Of a stretch of 64,000 nt of DNA, positions 33,771-45,289 are shown piece by piece. Position 1 is the stretch's first letter, and the number at the start of each line of letters is the position of its first letter. Source of the stretch: Bufo bufo (Eukaryota > Chordata > Amphibia > Anura > Bufonidae); the NCBI RefSeq assembly GCF_905171765.1, contig NC_053392.1:32294192-32358191 (forward strand), in the 5' to 3' direction. The notes under the pieces are model-generated. The model made no database searches and was not told where the DNA came from. It saw only the letters and a program-made list of their open reading frames with translations. The position numbers were made by a program, and so were the translations under genes.

Positions 33771-33774
33771 CCCG

Positions 33775-33900
33775 AACTATACAGTTCGGGTTCGCTCATC
33801 CCTAATCAGGAGGTTTTTTGGCTCACCAGACTCCTCGAACTATACAGTTCGGGTTCGCTCATCCCTAATCAGGAGGTTTTTTGGCTCACCAGACTCTTCA
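33775..33900. repeat. 63-bp tandem duplication across the hAT#2/L1 junction
   Basis: Two nearly identical 63-bp units each contain the hAT end (CGGGTTCGCTCATCCCTA), the target duplication ATCAGGAG and L1 flank (GTTTTTTGGCTCACCAGACTC). The duplication must postdate the hAT insertion. Confidence 0.9.
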
Positions 33901-33968
33901 GACTCGTCCTCACAATCACAGAGGCCTGCAGTGCGGGAGCTCGCGGTATAGCAGGGAGCCGCGGCCAT
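33868..33968 (-). pseudogene. L1 ORF1, 5' end
   Basis: The ATG is at 33966-33968 on the minus strand (MAAAPCYTASSRTAG). The frame continues through an acidic stretch up to the hAT junction and lines up with 21629 once hAT#2 is removed, giving one continuous ORF1 reading (NLLISRSFIRQALEEA). Confidence 0.82.
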
Positions 33969-34009
33969 CTTGGGATCCTTGGTGGGACCGGCTGCTTGTT
34001 GTTTTTTAA

Positions 34010-36575
34010 CCCCTTAAGTACTTAGGACGTACCGGTACGGCATGGGTCCCGAATCCGTAAGGACCCATGACGTACCGGTACGTCATGGCTTTAATTCGCG
34101 ATTCCGGCGCCGCGGGGGTTAATCGGAACGGGATGCCGGCTGAAATCATTCAGCCGGCATCCTGTAACAACGCAGGGGGGGTCATTTGACCCCCCGTATC
34201 GACGATCGCAGAAAACCGCAGGTCAATTTAGACCTGCGGTTTGCTGCGCTTTTAGACGATTCTGATCCCTGCGATCTCTGACCGCGGGGATCAAACTTTA
34301 AAATGCACTAAATAAAGTTTTATTAACCCCCCCTGCACCCCTGAATGATATTATGTGGGCGGGTGGTGCAGGGGGGGTGTCGCAGGCGGTGCGGGAGGTG
34401 TGCGGGAGGCGGGCGGTGCTGCAGGCGGGATCGCGATCCCCCGCCCGCCTCCGCTTGAATAATCGTTGGCGTCTAGTGGGTATACCAGGGTGCCAGCACA
34501 TTGCTGACACCCTGGTATAAACGGCTGACATCGGTGATGCGATGTCAGCCGTTTAACCCTTTCCATACAGCGGTCCGTATGGACCGCTGTATGGAAAAGG
34601 TTAACAGCTCAGGGAGCTCCCTCCCTCTCCCATCGGGGGGCTGCTGTGCCTTTGCAGCCCCCCGATGGGAGAGAGCCCCCAGACAGCCCCCCGACAGCCC
34701 CGTCCTTACCCTTCCCCGTCTGCGAAGTTCTGACCAGTACTGAGCAGACGGGGAAGGTTCCCATGGCAACAGGACGCCGTCTCAGGCATCCTGCTGTCCA
34801 TTGTGCTGAACAGATCTGTGCTAAAGGCAGAGATCTGTTCAGACAAAGTGTAAGTAAAATACAGTACAGTACAATATATATTGTACTGTACTGTATTATA
34901 CAGACATCAGACCCACTGGATCTTCAAGAACCAAGTGGGTCTGGGTCAAAAAAATGTAAAAAAAAAAGTGAAAAAAGTTAAGATTAAAAAACACATTTAG
35001 CACTAAATAAAAAAATGAATAAAAATACACTACACGTATTAGGTATCGCCGCGTCCGTAACGACCTGATCTATAAAACGGTCATGTTACTTTCCCCGCAC
35101 GGTGAACGCCATAAAAAGAAAAAAAGAAAAACTATGAGAAAATTGAAATTTTGCCCACCTTACTTCCCAAAAAAGGTAATAAAAGTGATCAAAAAAGTCG
35201 CATGTACGCCAAAATAGTACCAATCAAACCGTCATCTCATCCCGCAAAAATCATACCCTACCCAAGATAATCGCCCAAAAACTGAAAATGGTGTCACTTT
35301 TTTGGAGTTTCTACTCTAGGGGTGCATCAGGGGGGCTTCAAATGGTACATGGTGTCAAAAAAACAGTCCAGCAAAATCTGCCTTCCAAAAACCGTATGGC
35401 ATTCCTTTCCTTCTGCGCCCTGCCGTGTGCCCGTACAGCGGTTTATGACCACATATGGGGTAAACTACAGAATCAGGGCCATAAATAATGAGTTTTGTTT
35501 GGCTGTTAACCCTTGCTTTGTAACTGGAAAAAAATTATTAAAATGCTAAATCTGCCAAAAAAGTGAAATTTTGATATTGTATCTCTATTTTCCATTAAAT
35601 CTTGTGCAACTCCTAAAGGGTTAACAAAGTTTGTAAAATCAGTTTTGAATACATTGAGGGGTGTAGTTTCTTAGATGCGGTCACTTTTATGGAGTTTCTA
35701 CTCTAGGGGTGCATCAGGGGGGCTTCAAATGGGACATGGTGTCAAAAAACCAATCCAGCAAAATCCGGCTTCCAAAAACCATACGGCGCACCTTTCCCTC
35801 TACGCCCTACTGTGTGCCCGTACAGTAGTTTACGGCCACATATGGGGTGTTTCTGTAAACGGCAGAGTCAGGGCAATAAAGATACAGTCTTATTTGGCTG
35901 TTAACCCTTGCTTTGTTAGTGGAAAAAATGGGTTAAAATGGAAAATTAGGCAAAAAAAAGAAATTCTCAAATTTCATCCCCATTTGCCAATAACTCTTGT
36001 GCAACACCTAAAGGGTTAACAAAGTTTTTAAAATCAGTTTTGAATACCTTGAGGGGTGTAGTTTATAGAATGGGGTCATTTTTGGGCAGTTTCTATTATG
36101 TAAGCCTCGCAAAGTGACTTCAGACCTGTAGTGGTCCCTAAAAATTGGGTTTTTGTAAATTTCAGAAAAATTTCAAGATTTGCTTCTAGATTTCTAAGCC
36201 TTGTAACATCCCCAAAAAATAAAATATCATTCCCAAAATGCTACAAACATGAAGTAGACATATGGGGAATGTAAAGTCATCACAATTTTTGGGGGTATTA
36301 CTATGTATTACAGAAGTAGAGAAACTGACACTTTGAAATTTGCAAAGTTTTCAATATTTTTGGTAAATATGGTATTTTTTTATGCAAAAAAATTAACTTT
36401 TTTGACCCAATTTTAGTAGTGTCATGAAGTACAATATGTGACGAAAAAACAATCTCAGAACGGCCTGGATAAGTCAAAGCGTTTCAAAGTTATCAGCACT
36501 TATAGTGACACTGGTCAGATTTGAAAAAAAAATGGCCAAGTCCTTAAGGTGAAATAGGGCTGAGTCCTTAAGGGG
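34010..36575. mobile_element. Non-autonomous piggyBac-like element
   Basis: TTAA flanks both ends (34006-34009 and 36576-36579) and the termini are inverted (CCCCTTAAG / CTTAAGGGG). There is no transposase. 34040-34960 is a chain of hairpins, and 35290-36080 has two 393-bp tandem units. The final 500 bases are homologous, inverted, to 47365-47900. It sits in the L1 5' region: removing it rejoins flanking L1-like sequence. Confidence 0.8.
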
Positions 36576-36579
36576 TTAA

Positions 36580-36750
36580 GATATTTTGTCATATCTGACA
36601 CCGCTGGAGATGCTTTAACTTGGGGGGTAGGATCTACATGTTTAGTTCCTCCATATTTAACCATTTTGAAGTGGTTTTGCTGAAGAATGCTGTCCCCACA
36701 GCAGGTTGTTAGCAGGAGCCTCAGCCAGACACAGCCATTCACCCTATATA
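36580..36750 (-). other. Probable L1 5' untranslated region remnant
   Basis: This sequence joins 33969-34005 when the piggyBac-like element is removed, so it should be L1 5' UTR. No ORF is visible. It ends at a TA where a Tc1 terminus starts. Confidence 0.45.
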
Positions 36751-37075
36751 CAGTTGTGGCCAAAAGTTTTGAGAATGACACAAATATTAGTTTTCTAAAG
36801 TTTGCTGCTAAACTGCTTTTAGATCTTTATTTCAGTTGTTTCTGTGATGTAGTGAAATATAATTACACGCACTTCATACGTTTCAAAGGCTTTTATAGAC
36901 AATTACATGACATTTATGCAAAGAGTCAGTATTTGCATTGTTGGCCCTTCTTTTTCAGGACCTCTGCAATTCGACTGGGCATGCTCTCAATCAACTTCTG
37001 GGCCAGTTCCTGACTGATAGCAACCCATTCTTTCATAATCACTTCTTGGAGTTTGTCAGAATTAGTGGGTTTGGT
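36751..37075 (-). mobile_element. Tc1-like transposon fragment with transposase C-terminus
   Basis: After TA (36749-36750) comes CAGTTGTGGCCAAAAGTTTT, a Tc1-type TIR. The minus strand of 36940-37070 reads KEWVAISQELAQKLIESMPSRI, the C-terminal end of a Tc1 transposase. The rest of the element is missing beyond about 37075, where a different tandem repeat starts. Confidence 0.82.
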
Positions 37076-37077
37076 CT

Positions 37078-37440
37078 ACTAGGTATAGGAGTGGTACATC
37101 ACACCCAAAAATTGGTGAATTTCACCAGAATATATAACTTTTTTTTTTTTTTACCTGTCTACTAGGTATATCAGGTATATCACCCAAAAATTTGTTTATT
37201 TCGCCAGAAAATGTAACTGACAATTCTTTTATTTTTTTTACCGTTCCACTAGGTGTAGCAGTGGTACTATACACCCAAAAATGTGTTAATTTCACCATAA
37301 AATTTAACTGACAATTTATTTTTATTTTTTTACCGGTCTACTAGGTATAGCAGTGGTACTATACACCCAAAAATTGGTGAATTTCACCCAAAAATGTAAA
37401 TGACAGAGTAGTGAAATGATATAAAATAAAACACGTACAA
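37078..37440. repeat. Tandem repeat, ~85-bp units
   Basis: About four units share CTACTAGGTATAGCAGTGGTAC, CACCCAAAAATTGGTGAATTTC and a T-rich spacer. The array lies downstream of the hAT#3 transposase, where hAT#1 and #2 carry their unrelated minisatellites, so it is probably hAT#3's own array. Confidence 0.75.
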
Positions 37441-37681
37441 AGAAAAAAATGGATTTATGAGGTGGAGTTCCATATGGAGTAGCAGTTTGAGGAGGCTGTG
37501 GACGTAGCGGAGTAGGTGGAAGCGGCGGTGGAGGAGGACGAGATAGCCAACACAGGTTTTTTGTTTTAATTTAATTTTGTAAAATTAAGGTACACTCCAA
37601 AAGAGTGTGAAATATCCAAAATACAAACATGAGCAATTGCTCTGCAGTATAACAATGGCTGCTTAGTGCCGGTATACATGT
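37441..37681. other. hAT#3 3' non-coding region
   Basis: Short G-rich stretch (37480-37550) and an AT-rich run with no gene. Confidence 0.5.
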
Positions 37682-39755
37682 CTATTCTGCACAAGGTACG
37701 GACAAGTCCTGAGGGATCCATGCCTGGTTCATTTTAATGAACGTGAGCATGTCCACATTGGCTGTGGACAGGCGGCTGCGCTTGTCTGTGATTACGCCCC
37801 CTGCCGTGCTAAACACACGTTCAGATAATACACTGGCTGCAGGGCAGGCCAGCACCTCCAAGGCGTAAAGGGCAAGCTCAGGCCATGTGCCCAATTTGGA
37901 GACCCAGAAGTTGAAGGGGGCAGACCGTCATTCAGTATGTGTAGGCGTGCGCACACATACTGCTCCACCATATTGGTGAAATGCTGCCTCCTGCTAAGAC
38001 GTTCCATATCAGCTGGTGGTGCTGGTTGTTGTGGCGTGCTGACAAAGCTTTTCCACATTTCGGCTTTGCTAACCCTGCCTTTTGAGGTGCTGCCCCAGCT
38101 GCGTTGGCGACCTCTTCCTCGTCCTCTGCCTTCACCTTGTGCTTCCACTGTGCCCCCGCTGTCAGGTGGGAATGCCACCAGCAGCGCGTCTACCGGCGTA
38201 AGCTTGTACTCTTACGATCACGCTCCAGTGAGGGAATTAAGGACGGTATGTTGTCCTTGTAACGGGGATCCAGCAGCGTGGCCACCCAGTAATCAGCACA
38301 ACTTAGAATGTGGGCAACTCGGCGGTCGCTGCGGAGACACTGCAGCATGTAATCGCTCATGTGTGCCAGGCTGCCCAGAGGCAACAAAAAGCTGTCCTCT
38401 GTGGGAGGTGTATCTTCTGTGTCCTCTGTATCCCCGCATCCATGCACCAGTGATGGCCATGAGCTGGTCTGGGTGCCACCCTGCTGTGAACATGGTTCCT
38501 CCTTCTCCATCTTCGGAGCTACTTGGGAATGACTGGCCGGAAACCCTACAAAATGATCCATCTTCCTCCTCCTCCTCCTGTGCCACATCCTCTTCCATCA
38601 TCGCCAGTAGCGTTTTTTCAAGGAGGCATAGAAGTGGGATAGTAACGCTGAGAACAGCGTTATCGGCACTGGCCATGTTGGTGGAGTACTCGAAACAGCG
38701 CAACAAGGAACACAGGTCTCGCATGGAGGCCCAGTCATTGGTGGTGAAGTGGTGCTGTTCCGCAGTGCGACTCACCCGTGCGTGCTGCAGCTGAAACTTC
38801 ACTATCGCCTGCTGCTGCTCGCACAGTCTGGCCAGCATGTGCAAGGTGGAGTTCCACCTTGTGGGCACGTCGCATATGAGGCGTTGAGCGGGAAGGCCGA
38901 AGTTACGCTGCAGCGCTGACAGGTGAGCAGCAGCAGGGTGAGAACGCCGAAAGCGCGCACAGACGGCCCGCACTTTATGCAGCAGTTCTGACATATTGGG
39001 GTAATTTTTAAGGAATCTCTGCACCACCAAATTCAGCACATGAGCCAGGCAAGGTATGTGCGTCAAACCGGCTAGTCCCAGAGCTGCTACGAGATTTCGC
39101 CCATTATCGCACACCACCAGGCCGGGTTTGAGGCTGACTGGTACAAACCATTCATCGGTCTGTTGTTCAAGGCCCGTCCACAGCTCCTGCACGGTGTGGG
39201 GTTTGTCCCCCAAACAGATAAGTTTTAAAACTGCCTGCTGTCGTTTACCCCTGGCTGTGCTGAAGTTGGTGGTGAAGGTGTTACGCTGACCGAATGAGGA
39301 GGCGGTAGAGGATGAGGAAGCAGATTAGGAGGAGGAAGCAACAGGAGGCAAACTGAAGCGCCCTGCAATCCTCGGTGGTGGAAGGACATGCGCCAAACTG
39401 CTATCCGTCTCAGGCCCAGCCGCCACTGCATTTACCCAGTGTGCTGTTATGGAGATATAACGGCCCTGACCGTGCTTACTGGTCCACGTATCCGTAGTCA
39501 GGTGCACATTGCCACAGATGGTGTTACGAAGTGCACACCTATTTTGTCCCCTACTTGGTTGTGAAGGGATGGCTGGCCTTGAAAAGTAGTGTTGGCTGGG
39601 CACGATGTACTGTGGGACAGCCACTGCCATAAGGCTTTTAAAACTATCCGTCTCCACCAGACGGAATGACAGCATTTCACGCCCTGAACCAGTGTAGGCC
39701 TGAAGTAAATATATCTTTGCACAAAATGGCTGTATTTCAAATGCCTGATTCAAAC
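37682..39755 (-). pseudogene. hAT#3 transposase, N-terminally truncated
   Basis: From 39755 the frames give VHLTTDTWTSKHGQGRYIS (first catalytic region), then 39213-38293 with VVCDNGRNLVAALG, HIPCLAHVLNLVVQRF and CDVPTRWNS. Then 38588-38190 gives LLDPRYKDN, and the last frames end with ALEVLACPAASVLSERVFSTAGG and TANVDMLTFIK at 37682. At least four frame changes occur. The BED finger and N-terminus are absent. It is related to but diverged from hAT#1 and #2, with a shorter acidic spacer. Confidence 0.88.
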
Positions 39756-39868
39756 CCCTGTATGTATAGGGGGTATTTTACTGGGCCTGAACCAGTGTAG
39801 GCCTGAATTCAATATTGGTGCACCAAATGGCGGTATTTAAAATCTCTGAATGTAACCCAAATGTATTA
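39756..39868. other. hAT#3 upstream sequence
   Basis: Two diverged copies of GCCTGAACCAGTGTAGGCCTGAA (39684 and 39785) occur, and no gene is visible. Confidence 0.5.
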
Positions 39869-40751
39869 GGCCTCTTTCAGACGGACGTTGCGGGAAAAGG
39901 TGCGGGTGCGTTGCGGGAACACGCGCGATTTTTCTGCGCGAGTGCAAAACATTGGGATCGGTGTTCTGTAGATTGTATTATTTTCCCTTATAACATGGTT
40001 AGAAGGGAAAATAATAGCATTCTGAATACAGAATGCATAGTAAAATAGCGCTGGAGGGGTTAAAAAATAATAGTAATAATTTAACCTTAATCCACTTGAT
40101 CGCGCAGCCGGCATCTCTTCTGACTTCTTTCTTTGCTGTGTGCAGCAACAGGACCTGTGGTGACGTCACTCCAGTCATCACATGATCCATCACATGATCC
40201 ATCACCATTGTAAAAGATCATGTGATGGATCATGTGATGACCGGAGTGACGTCACCACAGGTCCTGTTACTGCACAGAGCAAAGAAAGAAGTCAGAAGAG
40301 ATGCCGGCTGCGCGATTAAGTGGATTAAGGTGAGTTAAATTTTTTTTAAATTTTTTTTTAACCCCTCCAGCGCTATTGTACTATACATTCTGTATTCAGA
40401 ATGCTATTATTTTCCCTTATAACCATGTTATAAGGGAAAATATTAATGATCGGGTCTCCATCCCGATCGTCTCCTAGCAACCGTGCGTGAAAATCGCACC
40501 GCATCCGCACTTGCTTGCGGATTCTTGCGATTTTCACGCAACCCCATTCATTTCTATGGGGCCTGCGTTGCGTGAAAAACGCACAAAATAGAGCTTGCTG
40601 CGATTTTCACGCAACGCACAAGTGATGCGTGAAAATCACCGCTCATGTGAACAGCCCCATAGAAATTAATGGGTCGGTATTGAGTGCGGGTGCAATGCGT
40701 TCAAGTCACACATCGCATCCGCGCGGAATACTCGCCCGTGTGAAAGGGGCC
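39869..40751. mobile_element. Palindromic MITE (family A), 883 bp
   Basis: The ends GGCCTCTTTCAGACGGACG and the inverted form (GTGTGAAAGGGGCC) are flanked by TTA (39866-39868 and 40752-40754). The two halves are inverted over most of their length, meeting near 40205 at ATCACATGATCCATCAC. A 3-bp TTA/TAA duplication suggests the PIF/Harbinger superfamily. No coding capacity. Confidence 0.88.
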
Positions 40752-41569
40752 TTAAGGGTGTATCTCACAATGACATCCGCATCAAAGGCTGCCAACTAAA
40801 GTTTTTGTGCCCAAATGAGTGTTTGTTTAAAAACAGAATATGACAGCAGTATATAAGCCTGTAATTTCACACGTGCTGATGCTGCAAGGCCTGAAAATAG
40901 TGTTTTTTGTCAAAAGAGTGTGTTTTTCAAACCCCAGAAAATGATGGGTGTATTTCTACCTTAAATTGCACACTGACTAATTCAGATGTTGTAGATTGCC
41001 AAAAAAGTCTTTTTTTGCTAACAGCATATGAAAGCTGTATATATTACACTTTAATTTAACACTTGCAGATCTGGAAAATACTGATTCTTGAAAAAAAAAA
41101 TGTGCGTTTTTCAAACCCCAGAAAATGATGGGTGTATTTCTACCTTAAATTGCACACTGACTAATTCAGATGTTGTAGATTGCCAAAAAAGTCTTTTTTT
41201 GCTAACAGCATATGAAAGCTGTATATATTACACTTTAATTTAACACTTGCAGATCTGGAAAATACTGATTCTTGAAAAAAAAAATGTGCGTTTTTCAAAC
41301 CCCAGAAAATGATGGGTGTATTTCTACCTTAAATTGCACACTGACTAATACAGATGTTGTAGTTTGCCCCCAAAAAATAGTGATTTGCAATGTCCCAAAA
41401 GCTCAGATGCAGTGCTGGTGCACTGAGCATGCATAAAATGGCCGCCCGCGCCGCCACCCACCTAACTAATAGAATTCTAAAAGTTTGTATTTTTTGGTCA
41501 ATGGGCTCAGGGCAGGGTAAAACGATAGTGCCCTGCACCCACACAACTATTTGTCTGTAGATCGCTGAG
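40752..41569. repeat. hAT#3 5' region with a ~180-bp tandem duplication
   Basis: Two almost identical units (about 40930-41110 and 41110-41290, plus a partial third) share CCCCAGAAAATGATGGGTGT and GCTAACAGCATATGAAAGCTG. No gene is visible. Confidence 0.8.
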
Positions 41570-41572
41570 TTA

Positions 41573-43681
41573 GGCCTAATGCACACGGACGTTTTTTTTT
41601 TTTTGCGGTCCGCAAAACGTATTTCCGTTGTTCCGTGATCCGTGACCGTTTTTTCGTTCGTGGGTCTTCCTTGATTTTTGGAGGATCCACGGACATGAAA
41701 AAAAAGTCGTTTTGGTGTCCGCCTGGCCGTGTGGAGCCAAACGGATCCGTCTTGACTTACAATGCAAGTCAATGGGGACCGATCCGTTTGACGTTGACAC
41801 AATATGGTGCAATTGCAAACGGATCCGTCCTTATTGACTTTCAATGTAAAGTCAGGAGTCCCTATTATACCATCGGATCAGAGTTTTCTCTAATCCGATG
41901 GTATATTTTAACTTGAAGCGTCCCCATCACCATGGGAACGTCTCTATGCTAGAATATACCATCGGATTTGAGTTAGATCGTGAAAACTCATATCTGACAG
42001 TATATTCTAACACAGAGGCGTTCCCATAGTGATGGGGACGCTTGAAGTTAGAATATACTACGAACTGTGTACATGACTGCCCCATGCTGCCTGGCAGCAC
42101 CCTATCTCTTACAGGGGGCTGTGATCCGCACAATTAACCCCTCAGGTGCCGTACCTGAGGGGTTAATTGTGCGTATCATAGCCCCCTGTAAGAGATCAGG
42201 TGCTGCCAGGCAGGAGGGGGCACACCCCCCTCCCTCCCCAGTTTTAAATTCATTGGTGGCCAGTGCGGCCCCCCTCTCTCCCCTGTATTACTGTACATTC
42301 ATTGGTGGCCAGTGGGCCCCCCCTCCCTCCCCTGTATTACTGTACATTCATTGGTGGCCAGTGGGCTCCCCCTCCCTCCCCCTCCTAATTAAAATTCTCC
42401 CCCCCATCATTGGTGGCAGCGGAGAGTTACGATCGGAGTCCCAGTTTAATAGCTGGGACTCTGATCGGTAACCATGGCAACCAGGACGCTACTGCAGTCC
42501 TGGTTGCCATGGTTACTTAGCAATTTTAGAAGCATTATACTTACCTTCGCTGTCTGTGACCAGCCAAGTGCTCCTCCTACTGGTAAGTGAAAGGTCTGTG
42601 AGGCGCATTGCTTATAGCACAGACCTGTCACTTACTAGTAGGAGGAGCGCCCGGCCTGTCACAGACATCGCAGGTAAGTATAATGCTTCTAAAAATTGCT
42701 AAGTAACCATGGCAACCAGGACTGCAGTAGCGTCCTGGTTGCCATGGTTACCGATCGGAGCCCCAGCGATTAAACTGGGACTCCGATCGGAACTCTCCGC
42801 TGCCACCAATGATAGGGGGGGGTTTAATTAGGAGGGGGAGGGAGGGGGGCCCACTGGCCATAAAATGAATGTACAGTAATACAGGGGAGGGAGGGGGGGG
42901 CCCCACTGGCCACCAATGAATGTACAGTAATACAGGGGAGGGAGGGGGGCCCACTGGCCACCAATGAATGTACAGTAATACAGGGGAGGGAGGGGGGCCG
43001 CACTGGCCACCAGTGAGTTAAATACAGGGGAGGGAGGAAGGGGGGCACACTGGCCACCAATGAATTTATAACTGGGGAGGGAGGGGGGTGTGCCCCCTCC
43101 TGCCTGGCAGCACCTGATCTCTTACAGGGGGATATGATACGCACAATTAACCCCTCAGGTCCGGCACCTGAGGGGTTAATTGTGCGGATCACAGCCCCCT
43201 GTAAGAGATCGGGTGCTGCCAGGCAGCATGGGGCAGTCATGTACACAGTTCTCAGTATATTCTAACTTGAAGCGTCCCCATCACTATGGGAACGCCTCTG
43301 TGTTAGAATATACTGTCGGATCTGAGTTTTCACGAAGTGAAAACTCAGCTCTGAAAAAGCTTTTATGCAGACGGATCTGTGATCCGTCTGTGTGAAAGTA
43401 GCCTACGGCCACGGATCACAGACGCGGATGCCAATCTTGTGTGCATCCGTGTTTTTTCACGGACCCATTGACTTGAATGGGTCTGTGAACCGTTGTCCGT
43501 CAAAAAAATAGGACAGGTCATATTTTTTGGAAGGACAGGAAACACGGATCACGGCCGCGGATGAACAACGGTGCATTTTCCGAGTTTTCAAAGGACCCAT
43601 TGAAAGTCAATGGGTCCGCAGAAAATCACGGAAAACTGAACAACGGCCACGGATGCACACAACGGTCATGTGCATAAGGGC
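41573..43681. mobile_element. Palindromic MITE (family C), 2.1-kb hairpin
   Basis: The arms of about 1 kb are inverted repeats meeting near 42620. TTA flanks both ends (41570-41572 and 43682-43684), with termini GGCCTAATGCAC / GTGCATAAGGGC. Each arm contains a short tandem array of about 50-bp units (GGCCACCAATGAATGTACAG, about 42240-42420 and 42840-43080). The array lengths differ between arms. No gene. Confidence 0.88.
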
Positions 43682-43684
43682 TTA

Positions 43685-44046
43685 GGCCGAGTTCATACGA
43701 ATGTGTGTGACCCGTGCCTGTGCTGCGGGCCGCAATGCACGATCGCCGGCCGTAGGTCAGCCTCATCGGATCGCGGACCCATTCACTTTAATGGGTCCGC
43801 GATCCGCCCGTTCCGCTAAAAGATAGGACATGTTCTATCTTTTTGCGGGATGGAAGTACGGGACGTAACCCCACGAAAGCACTCCGTAGTGCTTCCGAGG
43901 GGTCCCGTCCCATGGGGCCGTTCCGCGATTCCGGATCTGCGGACCCATTGAAGTGAATGCACACGGAACTGTGGCCGTGTATTGCAGCCCGCGATTTGCG
44001 GGCCGCAATACAGCCACGGGTCACACATGTTCGTGTGAACTAGGCC
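43685..44046. mobile_element. Palindromic MITE (family D), 362 bp
   Basis: The termini GGCCGAGTTCATACGAATGTG and their inverted form (GTTCGTGTGAACTAGGCC) are flanked by TTA (43682-43684 and 44047-44049). It abuts family C on the left and family E on the right, sharing one TTA with each. Confidence 0.85.
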
Positions 44047-44049
44047 TTA

Positions 44050-44272
44050 GGCTGGGCTCTCACCTGAGCGTTTTACAACTTGTACGAACGCACTGTAAAA
44101 CGCCCTACACCCCAAGAAGTACAGGAGCTTCTTTGGGGTGTATTGTCGCGCGTTCCCGCACAAAGACATTAGCGGGAACAGGCAACAATGGGCGATTGCT
44201 TGTTTCCTTCGTGCGTATGTAAACGCCTGATAGAAGCGCCTTTAAAGAGTACGCTCAGGTGTGAACCCGCAC
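44050..44272. mobile_element. Palindromic MITE (family E), 223 bp
   Basis: The termini GGCTGGGCTCTCACCTGAGCG and their inverted form (GCTCAGGTGTGAACCCGCAC) are flanked by TTA (44047-44049 and 44273-44275). It is the third bead of the TTA-linked string. Confidence 0.82.
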
Positions 44273-44275
44273 TTA

Positions 44276-45289
44276 GATTCTCTCCTATGCTCTCCCTGAA
44301 ATCAGAAGTCCAGCATCATCCTCTCCCTACACTTGTAACAGCAGAGTGACGTGCAGCGCTTCGTGACTCAAGCTTATTGTCACGACCGCTATCCCAGCAG
44401 CAGTCGTGTCGCACCAGACGGAGGGGAACGGGGACCCTTATCTACGGATGGGAAATAGAATGGTCACCCTTGACTAACCCTAAGCTGGCACCTGTCTGCC
44501 CTGACACCCTAGACGGGGTGTGAACCCGTGCGGCGAGCAGGATGCCTAAACCCTCAGTCACCCTAACAAGACTAGACTGGGGAAAGGCCGATGGGAGCAC
44601 TAGTCACCATCACTCGCGTCTAGGAGAACAACAGGGGAAGACAGCAACAAACAAACAATCAAACAGCAGAGATAGACTTATCCAGTCACGAGCAGAGAAG
44701 GCGATCCCAATCACGACAATCCACGCCGGACAAGAGCTCCACAGCAATACCGTCAAACGATCTCCTTCAAAGGTCAGAATAGCACTGGAAGAAAGGACTA
44801 TATCTGGCAATGACTGCAAGTGAAACTGAAACTAATATAGTAGCTGGGAGTGGCAGACAGGACTCACCTGAGAAGGATGCCTACAAACTCCCAGTCAGGA
44901 CAAAAAGGTTCACAAGGCAAAACCCGTATGACATACCCTGAACCACGGAGCAAACTCACAAGCTATTGCGAGTAGCAAGTCGCTGCGACCTTGCTCCTCC
45001 CAGACCTGTCTGGATCAGTCACAGTCGTGACACTTATATAGAGGCTGGGTCACATGCTGCTCTGGCCATTCACAGCCATGCCATTAGTAGGCATAGCTGT
45101 GATGGCCTCTTGGGGCAAGTAGTATGACGCTTGTTGATTGGCTGCTGTGCAGCCTTTCAAAAAGCGCCAAGAAAGCTGCGAACACCGAAACCGAACCCGA
45201 ACTTTTACGGAAATGTTCAGGTCCGGGGTCCCAAAATCCTAAAGTTCGGTGCGAACCCAAAATTTACAGTTTGGGTTTGCTCAACCCTA
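44276..45289 (-). mobile_element. hAT#3 right terminal region (split by a solo LTR)
   Basis: Outside the solo LTR the sequence matches the right ends of hAT#1 and #2 (GAGTGACGTGCAGCGCTTCGTG, ATAGAGGCTGGGTCACATGC, AAAGCGCCAAGAAAGC) and ends GGGTTTGCTCAACCCTA at about 45289. The matching left end is not found. Confidence 0.8.
44378..45032 (-). mobile_element. Solo LTR (gypsy-like), 655 bp
   Basis: TGTCACGACC...GTCGTGACA with the 5-bp duplication CTTAT (44373-44377 and 45033-45037). It is inserted in the hAT#3 terminal region. Its reverse complement is homologous to the solo LTR at 55405-56056 (shared GGGTTTAGGCA and CGCCGCACGGGT), so the two belong to one family in opposite orientations. Confidence 0.88.

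Larger units (their letters stand above)
21638..33804 (-). mobile_element. hAT#2: BED-type hAT transposon carrying an LTR element
   Basis: The ends TAGAGTTGAGCAAAC and GTTCGCTCATCCCTA are flanked by the 8-bp duplication ATCAGGAG (21630-21637 and 33805-33812). It is inserted in L1 ORF1. Without the 4.6-kb LTR element it is about 7.6 kb, the same size as hAT#1, with the same order: minisatellite, minus-strand transposase, 5' non-coding region. A 63-bp tandem duplication adds a second copy of its right end (33838-33867). Confidence 0.92.

Noticed and set aside
35288..36019. Recurrent 60-120 codon frames in the 394-bp repeats (also 47893-48341, 56413-57490)
   Set aside because: They recur with the DNA repeat in both orientations and contain no domain. 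They are repeat-borne open frames.
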